NCBI GenBank assembly: GCA_022843625.1
Contig: JALHNH010000032.1
Location: 1-64,000, forward strand
Reading direction: 5' to 3'
From: Bryobacter sp.
Lineage (GTDB): Bacteria; Acidobacteriota; Terriglobia; Bryobacterales; Bryobacteraceae
Length of the DNA: 64,000 nt
Under the pieces are notes generated by a model. That model made no database searches, was not told where the DNA came from, and saw nothing but the letters and a program-made list of their open reading frames with translations. The position numbers were made by a program, and so were the translations under genes. Shown here in pieces: positions 58,912 to 64,000 of the stretch. Each line of letters opens with the position of its first letter. Position 1 is the stretch's first letter.

Positions 58912-59843
58912 CGCAACTCCACTTCATCTCCACCCACCAGCGCCGTATTCAACAGCGCTGCCGGGTCCCCTTCCACAACAACGCTGCGCAGCTTCTTCCC
59001 CCAGACTCTGCGCAGCGTAACTGTTTTCGCCGACCCCGCAATCATCTTTACCGTCGTCCCCCAGGCCAAAGCCTTCGCTTCCCCGTTCACCCGCACCAGC
59101 ACCTCCGGCGAAACCGTCAACTCCCCTTCAAACGAAAAACAAACGCCCTTCGATCGCGCCACCATCGCCTCACAACTCTCCCCCGGATTCTCCCGCAACC
59201 GCAGCTCAAGCCCCCGCATCTCCACCACACTCTTCGTCCCAAGCACCAGCGCCGCCCGCTTCTTGCCAGACTTCACATAGTGCGTCAGCATCAACAAACG
59301 GTACACCGGCATCACCCGCGCCTCCTTCCCAAAGGCCAGGTCCTCCCCAACAGCACCAACCGACTCCGGCTTTGACTCCACCCCCTGATATCGAAAACCA
59401 ACCCGCCCCCGCGCATCCTCAAACGAATCAAAACTCACCGTAGTCAGCCCCAAATAGCCATCAAGCGCCGACTTCCTCTGCGCCGGCAACTTGTCAAAAT
59501 GCGCCCGCACAATCTTCAACCGCACCCCGCTCCGCAAATCCAATCCCTCACTCCCCGCTCGATATCCGTAAGCGGCATATAAACTCTGTTCCGGCCGCAT
59601 CCCCACACCTTCCCGCAACTTCTTTGCCACATCCACGGAAAAGCAGTTCTTCTCTTCCAACGCTTCAATCGCAGTCGGCACATCTTCACCGGTGATCTCA
59701 CATCCCACTGGCGCGGAAACAGCGGCAGGGGGCAGCAACAAGCTACCCCCAGCCGCATTCGGAATCAATCGAAACGCAGTCGCCTCTGTCGACCGATGAC
59801 GGCAGCCAGCCAAACAGAGCGCAACCAACACCAACCACTTCAT
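58908..59843 (-). CDS. Lipoprotein, hypothetical
   Basis: 311 residues. Lipobox CLAGC at about residue 10-14 gives a lipid anchor on Cys14. The mature part has no recognised domain; it holds a repeated Gly-Tyr-Arg type stretch (YAAYGYRAGSEGLDLRSG, KLREGVGMRPEQ) and a late basic sheet region. It lies 2 bases downstream of the M56-TonB gene stop and probably belongs to that operon. Stop overlap with the Gfo gene is CTAA. Confidence 0.65.
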   Translation of the reverse strand: MKWLVLVALCLAGCRHRSTEATAFRLIPNAAGGSLLLPPAAVSAPVGCEITGEDVPTAIEALEEKNCFSVDVAKKLREGVGMRPEQSLYAAYGYRAGSEGLDLRSGVRLKIVRAHFDKLPAQRKSALDGYLGLTTVSFDSFEDARGRVGFRYQGVESKPESVGAVGEDLAFGKEARVMPVYRLLMLTHYVKSGKKRAALVLGTKSVVEMRGLELRLRENPGESCEAMVARSKGVCFSFEGELTVSPEVLVRVNGEAKALAWGTTVKMIAGSAKTVTLRRVWGKKLRSVVVEGDPAALLNTALVGGDEVELR

Positions 59844-59845
59844 GC

Positions 59846-61375
59846 TTACTTGGCCAAGGTGAAGTTTACTTCCACCTGCGTCGTCACCTCAACCGGATTC
59901 CCGTTCAGCAGCGTAGGCTCATAGCGCCAAAGCTTCACGGCTTCCATGGCCGCTGCCATCAGCCGTGGATCAACAAACTGATTCAACATCTTCAGGTGGA
60001 TCACGTCTCCTTCCTTACCGATAACTGCGTCGAGCAACACAACTCCTTCAATCTTCATCTTCTTGCAATCCTCTGGGTAAATCGGCGCTACATGGCTCAC
60101 CAGCTTTGCCGCCTGCACTTTGCCTCCGATGCGAATCCGGTTCGGACCATCTGGAATCGGTACGTAGGGAGGAGGCGGTGGAGGTGGCGGTGGCGGCGGA
60201 ATAGCACCACCATTCACATGCACCGTTTCCTTCATTCCACCAGCATTCAACGTAAACACCAACGGGTATCTCAACCGGATCATCGTGTGCGCCAGCGCCG
60301 CAAACCCTTCCTTTTCCACTAGTATCGAATAGTGATCATCGGGCAAGGCCGGAAACGAAAACTCACCGGCCGCATTGGTCTTGACGATCTCAACGCGCTC
60401 ATTCATTCCCGGACTCAAGAACCGCAAACTCACTTTGGCTCCCGCGACATTCGCCCCGCTGGCATCGCGCACCACTCCCTTCACTCCGCTCTCCTGCGCA
60501 ATCAGCCGCAACCCCACCACCGGTGCCAGCAGCCCCAAACTCAATACCGCCGTCAACGCCAGCGTCCCTCGCGAGACCGGCCGGTGCGATGTCAATGGAT
60601 TCAGCAACGCCATCAGACGCTGCTCAAGAGTACTTTGCTTGGCCATGGAAAGGCCTCCTTCTATTAATGGTTCCGAATTCAAACTCCGCGCAATCTCCAC
60701 CAGATGCCCTGCATAATCCGCAGCGCCAACACCACTCATCACCACCCCGTCATCACAAGCCTGCTCACATTCCCTCTGCTGCGCTCGCGCCGCCAGCCAC
60801 ACCAAAGGGTTCGGCCAATACACCGCACACGCAATCCGCCCCAGCAAATGCCACCACAAGTCCCGCCGCAACACATGCATCCGCTCATGCGCCAGCACAG
60901 CCTCCCGCCGCTCCTCGCTCCAGCTCTCAGCTTCCAGCGGCAACAACACCGTAGGCGCGATCAATCCGCACACAGCAGGCACAGCGAGATCGGGCGACAA
61001 CCGATACCCACCATCCCCGGCCAGACTCCGCCGCCGCAACCACTCCCCCCGCACCTGCCGCACCACCTCCAGCAACAACAACCCACCCACCCCAACCATC
61101 CAGGCGAATGTCACCCACTCCGCGAAATTCCAACCCGAATCCCCACCCCGCACCACAATCCGCGTCACAGTCGAAACAGGCACCGCAATCGGCACCACCT
61201 CACTGGCCTCCGGCAACAACGGCATCAACGGCAACACCAGTAGAAACGCGAGCCCCAGCGTCCAAACATAATGCCGTAACCCCGCGCTCTGCCGCCGCAA
61301 CAACCAGCAAATCGCAAACGCACTCCCCAGCAACACCACACTCTGCAGCGCCACCGTCGATTCAAATTCGCTCAT
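59846..61375 (-). CDS. M56 (BlaR1/MecR1-type) peptidase fused to carboxypeptidase-regulatory and TonB C-terminal domains
   Basis: 509 residues. N-terminal membrane helices; zinc-peptidase motif HERMH (163-167) with the late Glu near 203; another helix near 270-290. A CarboxypepD_reg sheet (297-378) follows, then eleven prolines (393-403) and a TonB C-terminal domain (about 415-509: KLVSHVAPIYPEDCKKMKIEG). No penicillin-binding sensor is present. The metallopeptidase half probably cleaves a partner repressor on signal, as BlaR1 does to BlaI, while TonB would reach the outer membrane. Its start overlaps the BlaI-like stop by four bases. Confidence 0.9.
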   Translation of the reverse strand: MSEFESTVALQSVVLLGSAFAICWLLRRQSAGLRHYVWTLGLAFLLVLPLMPLLPEASEVVPIAVPVSTVTRIVVRGGDSGWNFAEWVTFAWMVGVGGLLLLEVVRQVRGEWLRRRSLAGDGGYRLSPDLAVPAVCGLIAPTVLLPLEAESWSEERREAVLAHERMHVLRRDLWWHLLGRIACAVYWPNPLVWLAARAQQRECEQACDDGVVMSGVGAADYAGHLVEIARSLNSEPLIEGGLSMAKQSTLEQRLMALLNPLTSHRPVSRGTLALTAVLSLGLLAPVVGLRLIAQESGVKGVVRDASGANVAGAKVSLRFLSPGMNERVEIVKTNAAGEFSFPALPDDHYSILVEKEGFAALAHTMIRLRYPLVFTLNAGGMKETVHVNGGAIPPPPPPPPPPPYVPIPDGPNRIRIGGKVQAAKLVSHVAPIYPEDCKKMKIEGVVLLDAVIGKEGDVIHLKMLNQFVDPRLMAAAMEAVKLWRYEPTLLNGNPVEVTTQVEVNFTLAK

Positions 61376-61740
61376 CGCCGCGCCTCCTCAATCAACTGCG
61401 CCAGGCGATCCAAATCTGCCTTCTTCAGCTTCGCCGACTTCGGATCAATCAACGCCGCCACCGCATCCGCAGGCGACCCGCCAAAGAAGGTATCCACCAA
61501 ATGCCGCACGGCAGACTTCCGCGCCCGCTCCGGGTTCACGGTAGGAAAGTACACATACCGCAACTGCTCTACCTCATGCCGCAAATGCCCCTTCTCTTCC
61601 AGAGTCCGCAAATGCGCCCGCACCGCCGAATAGCTCGGAGCATCCGGCAACTCCGCCTCAATATCAGCCGCACTCGCCTGCCCCAGCCGGTGCAACACAT
61701 CCATGATTTGCCGCTCGCGGCGGCTCAGCGTTTCTGTCAT
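61372..61740 (-). CDS. BlaI/MecI/CopY-family repressor
   Basis: 122 residues. Winged HTH (residues about 3-75: LSRRERQIMDVLHRLGQASA, LPDAPSYSAVRAHLRTLEEKG) and a dimer helix. BlaI repressors are cut by an M56 partner, and the partner follows directly. Two operator sites lie 8-41 bases upstream of the start, so the operon is probably self-repressed. Confidence 0.94.
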   Translation of the reverse strand: MTETLSRRERQIMDVLHRLGQASAADIEAELPDAPSYSAVRAHLRTLEEKGHLRHEVEQLRYVYFPTVNPERARKSAVRHLVDTFFGGSPADAVAALIDPKSAKLKKADLDRLAQLIEEARR

Positions 61741-61747
61741 AAATACA

Positions 61748-61763
61748 TGCTAGTTTTCTAGCA
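61748..61763. promoter_or_regulatory. BlaI-type operator 1
   Basis: TGCTAGTTTTCTAGCA: a perfect inverted repeat (TGCTAG/CTAGCA with TTTT between), placed 8 bases upstream of the repressor start. Position and symmetry fit an autoregulatory site. Confidence 0.75.
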
Positions 61764-61765
61764 CA

Positions 61766-61781
61766 TGCTGGAAATCTAGCA
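61766..61781. promoter_or_regulatory. BlaI-type operator 2
   Basis: TGCTGGAAATCTAGCA: the same half-site as operator 1 with one mismatch in the left arm (TGCTGG), two bases further upstream. The pair would permit cooperative binding of two dimers. Confidence 0.7.
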
Positions 61782-61804
61782 CCGCAAAAAATAAATTGCA
61801 AGAA

Positions 61805-62470
61805 CTAAATCGTGTACCCGGCGTCGAAGCGCAATTCCGAACCCGTCATCCCGCCAGAACTCTCCCCGCACAAAAAGAGAATCGCCTCCGCCACCTCATC
61901 CGGAAACGCCATCCGGTCCAGCGGATTCTTCGACCGGTCCGGCAACTCCGGAAGATCCTTCCACATCGGCGTCACTACCCCCGCCGGCGCAATCCAGTTC
62001 ACACGCACCTTCGCGTCTTTCCCCTCAAGAGCCGCACATTTAGCCAGCATCGCAAGCCCAGCCTTCGAGCAACAATAAGCCGCCGCCCCAGCCACCGCTT
62101 TAGAACCCGAAGCAGACCCAATCAGAACCACACTCCCACCCTCAAGATTCTGCTTCAGCAGCGGCATCACATGCTTCAACCCCAAAAAAGCTCCCGTCAG
62201 GTTCACATCCATCACCCGCTGCCACTCCGCAAGCTCCGTCCCCTCAATCATTCCCCCGCTGGCCACCCCCGCCGAATGCACAAACACATCCAATCTGGGA
62301 ATTCCGGCCACCAAACGCTCCCAATCGGCCTCAACCCGCACATCCAGCCCCAAAACCAGGTCCGCGCGGTACACAACCGCCCCGGCCGCCTCCAGCGCAT
62401 CCGCCACAGCCAGCCCAATTCCAGAAGCCGCCCCGGTCACCAGGGCGGCCTTGCCACTAAAACTACCCAT
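61805..62470 (-). CDS. Short-chain dehydrogenase/reductase (SDR)
   Basis: 221 residues, slightly short. Cofactor motif VTGAASGIGLAVADAL near residue 13, HSAGVASGG, then catalytic Ser (GSASGSK) and the YCCSKAGLAMLAK where the Tyr-x-x-x-Lys gives Tyr132/Lys136. Oxidoreductase with unknown substrate. Overlaps ppa by 8 bases on the same strand, so it could be cotranscribed. Confidence 0.92.
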   Translation of the reverse strand: MGSFSGKAALVTGAASGIGLAVADALEAAGAVVYRADLVLGLDVRVEADWERLVAGIPRLDVFVHSAGVASGGMIEGTELAEWQRVMDVNLTGAFLGLKHVMPLLKQNLEGGSVVLIGSASGSKAVAGAAAYCCSKAGLAMLAKCAALEGKDAKVRVNWIAPAGVVTPMWKDLPELPDRSKNPLDRMAFPDEVAEAILFLCGESSGGMTGSELRFDAGYTI

Positions 62471-63023
62471 TCACTTCTTTAGCCGCTTTGGACTCAATCG
62501 CTTCCATATAGCTCTGACGCGACTCAAGAATCGCTTTGCGCGCTTCCTTGGGCCCGCCCCAGCCTTCCATCACCGTGCGCTTGCCCTCAAGCTCCTTATA
62601 GATGGTGAAGAAGTGCTCGATCTCACGGCGAGTATGCGGAAACACCTGATCGATCGTATGAATCTGCTCAAACCGCGGATTCCGCGTCGGTACGGCCAAA
62701 ATCTTCTGGTCGCGCTCAGAGCTATCGATCATGTTCAAGATCCCTACCGGCCGCACATACATCATGCAGCCTGTAATGCTGGGGTTTGACACCAGCACCA
62801 GAATGTCCAAAGGGTCATGATCTTCAGCGAGAGTCCCAGGGATGAACCCGTAATCCCCCGGGTAATGCACCGAAGCATATAGAGATCGATCCAGGCGAAA
62901 CAGCCCAAATTCCCCGTCATATTCATACTTGTTGGCCGACCCCATCGGGATCTCAACAATCATCCGAACAATCTCCGGCATTTCGTCGCCGGGATGAATG
63001 TCATATAAAGACTGGCCTATCAT
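62463..63023 (-). CDS. ppa: Inorganic pyrophosphatase (family I)
   Basis: 186 residues from ATG 63023 (MIGQSLYDIHPGDEMPEI); an upstream start would add 9. Family I signature: MIVEIPMGSANKYEYDGEFG, then YPGDYGFIPGTLAEDHDPLDILVLV with the metal-binding Asp residues. Hydrolyses pyrophosphate, pulling biosynthesis forward. Divergent from mraZ with 171 bases between. The SDR start overlaps its stop. Confidence 0.96.
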   Translation of the reverse strand: MIGQSLYDIHPGDEMPEIVRMIVEIPMGSANKYEYDGEFGLFRLDRSLYASVHYPGDYGFIPGTLAEDHDPLDILVLVSNPSITGCMMYVRPVGILNMIDSSERDQKILAVPTRNPRFEQIHTIDQVFPHTRREIEHFFTIYKELEGKRTVMEGWGGPKEARKAILESRQSYMEAIESKAAKEVNG

Positions 63024-63107
63024 TGCCTTCTCAATGTACCAAACCCCCACCCAAGAACCACATTGCGGCTCTTTCTGCTAAGTCGAAGAAAATACGAAGA
63101 CTTCTAC

Positions 63108-63157
63108 CCACTGGGGATACGCAAAAAAAAATCACAGGGGTATTGAATCCCCAGTGG
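63108..63157. repeat. 11-bp inverted repeat flanking the mraZ promoter -35 region
   Basis: CCACTGGGGAT at 63108-63118 is repeated inverted as ATCCCCAGTGG at 63147-63157, with 28 bases between. A third related CAGGGGTATTG sits at 63135. The right arm covers the start of the promoter spacer. MraZ is known to bind repeated TGGG-type boxes upstream of its own gene, so these may be MraZ sites, but spacing differs from the described pattern. Confidence 0.55.
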
Positions 63158-63171
63158 ATTACACGTACACT
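63143..63171 (+). promoter_or_regulatory. Sigma70-type promoter of mraZ
   Basis: TTGAAT, 17 bases, TACACT. Start of transcription would be near 63178, giving a leader of about 16 bases before the ATG at 63195. First promoter of the division and cell-wall cluster. Confidence 0.7.
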
Positions 63172-63194
63172 CAATTTGTGATCGGTGGCCAGAA

Positions 63195-63725
63195 ATGGCT
63201 GAAAATCCCAGATCACTCAGGAACTATAACGTGGCAGAGCACCTCCAACTCGGGGATCAAGCCCCTTTGGGCTATTACACCTGCTCTGTCGACGCCAAAG
63301 GCCGGCTGAAGGTGCCTGCGGATTTCCTGAAATATATGAGCACTTTAGGTGCACAGTTCTTTTTAACTTCATACGACGAACTCGAAATTCAAATATACAC
63401 CCGAGATTCCTTCTTGAAGCAGTGCGCGTTCCTCGAAGACCTGGCCCTACAGCCGGAATTTCAGGATGACGCTGAAGACACTCTCTTCCGGATGCGTGAT
63501 CTCGGCGCGGACGTCTCGCCCGACACCGATGGCCGAATTCTCCTCCCCCCGGTTCTTCGGCAGCGGCTCAATCTTACTGAGCTGCCAGCTGCGTGTCACA
63601 TTGGCAAAGACCGCGACCATTTGGTTGTAATTACTGCCGAGCGCTACGAGGCGCGACGCAAGAAAGCCAGTCAGGCCAGCCCTGCGGAAGCCGCAAAACG
63701 GGTCCGCCAGCTAGGTCTGCGCTAG
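63195..63725 (+). CDS. mraZ: Transcriptional regulator MraZ
   Basis: 176 residues, longer than the typical 145-155 because of an N-terminal extension of about 20. The two SpoVT/AbrB-like domains are visible: YYTCSVDAKGRLKVPADFLKY and DVSPDTDGRILLPPVLRQRL. It represses its own operon and often heads the dcw (division and cell-wall) cluster, here followed at once by rsmH. Confidence 0.96.
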   Translation: MAENPRSLRNYNVAEHLQLGDQAPLGYYTCSVDAKGRLKVPADFLKYMSTLGAQFFLTSYDELEIQIYTRDSFLKQCAFLEDLALQPEFQDDAEDTLFRMRDLGADVSPDTDGRILLPPVLRQRLNLTELPAACHIGKDRDHLVVITAERYEARRKKASQASPAEAAKRVRQLGLR

Positions 63726-63732
63726 TAAAAAT

Positions 63733-64000
63733 ATGGCCCACTTCCCGGTGATGTCCGCGGAGGTGATCGAGTACCTGGCTCTTCGCAAAGAGAGCCGGGT
63801 GGCAGATATGACTGCTGGCCTTGGGGGGCATTCCAAACAAATAGCTGCCCTCCTCGATGCCGGCGTCCTGGTGATGAATGATCGGGATGGCGAGAGTCTC
63901 CCAGAGGCGGTCGAGAATACGCGCGAATTTGCCGCGCGAATCCGGCCTACCCAGGGGGTCTTCTCCACTTTCCCAAAAAGGTTTGAAGAAATGGGAATCG
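63733..64000 (+). CDS. rsmH: 16S rRNA (cytosine1402-N4)-methyltransferase RsmH, N-terminal part (window edge)
   Basis: 89 codons from ATG 63733 up to the end of the window. HFPVMSAEVIEYL matches the family start, and DMTAGLGGHSKQI is the SAM-binding motif. It methylates C1402 of 16S rRNA with RsmI. It follows mraZ by 7 bases, as in most bacteria, starting the dcw cluster. The N-terminus only is seen, so activity cannot be judged. Confidence 0.95.
   Translation, partial: MAHFPVMSAEVIEYLALRKESRVADMTAGLGGHSKQIAALLDAGVLVMNDRDGESLPEAVENTREFAARIRPTQGVFSTFPKRFEEMGI

Noticed and set aside
60170..60210. The GGTGGC-type repeat in the M56-TonB gene as a microsatellite
   Set aside because: It is the codon run for eleven prolines with varied third bases, so it is a protein linker, not a DNA repeat.

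Overview
The window looks like chromosomal DNA of an Acidobacteriota bacterium, probably Bryobacterales/Solibacter-like. I infer this from gene content, since there is no rRNA here: an Oar-type TonB receptor with an N-terminal carboxypeptidase-regulatory domain, CRTAC1/ASPIC-UnbV repeats next to multiheme cytochrome c and TPR genes, Tat-exported Gfo/Idh/MocA oxidoreductases with a TIM-barrel sugar isomerase, and an M56 peptidase-TonB chimera controlled by a BlaI-type repressor. The DNA is dense and moderately GC-rich. No gene-free stretch exceeds about 300 bases; the longest gap, 13298-13513, carries a CIRCE-like operator. I see no prophage, insertion sequence, CRISPR array or rRNA, and one tRNA (Ser-TGA).

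Layout. 1-2632 (minus): zinc dehydrogenase, a structured leader with a 17-codon ORF, two DUF1989 proteins and the first codons of a urea/guanidine carboxylase. 2685-8015: secreted propeller-like protein, tRNA-Ser, Gfo/Idh oxidoreductase, membrane protein, class II aldolase, 2OG oxygenase, rhomboid protease. 8012-13297 (minus): a tight five-gene operon of beta-lactamase-fold hydrolase, DJ-1/PfpI protein, ABC ATPase, an ABC-2 permease fused to an amidohydrolase, and a methyltransferase. 13514-15460: groES-groEL with CIRCE and terminator. 15581-21651: membrane glycosyltransferase, GntR regulator divergent from an EamA transporter across a perfect palindrome, DUF3291, moaA, nadA, a coiled-coil protein. 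21697-29017: frameshifted glycosyltransferase, M1 peptidase, HEAT/VWA-like protein, CpsB phosphatase, two small membrane-anchored proteins, recX. 29014-33505: S8 protease, selD with an in-frame TGA (selenocysteine), pyrF. 33637-44443: TonB receptor, heme/copper oxidase-like protein, CusCBA/CzcCBA-type RND efflux operon behind two palindromes and a possible attenuator. 44440-51666: DinB, SRPBCC, sugar ABC transporter without a binding protein, and a TPR/CRTAC1/multiheme cytochrome trio. 51739-56638: VbhA-like antitoxin with an internally deleted Fic, deoC, GAF/SpoIIE phosphatase, lysA, VapBC. 56670-64000: sugar isomerase/Gfo pair, lipoprotein, M56-TonB/BlaI module, SDR, ppa, mraZ and the start of rsmH (dcw cluster).

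Most notable: a selenocysteine SelD whose catalytic codon would be lost by standard gene calling; the ABC permease-amidohydrolase fusion whose extra membrane helix should put the enzyme outside the cytoplasm; the efflux-operon control region; the deleted Fic; and eight of ten convergent gene borders overlapping by exactly four bases at the stop codons.
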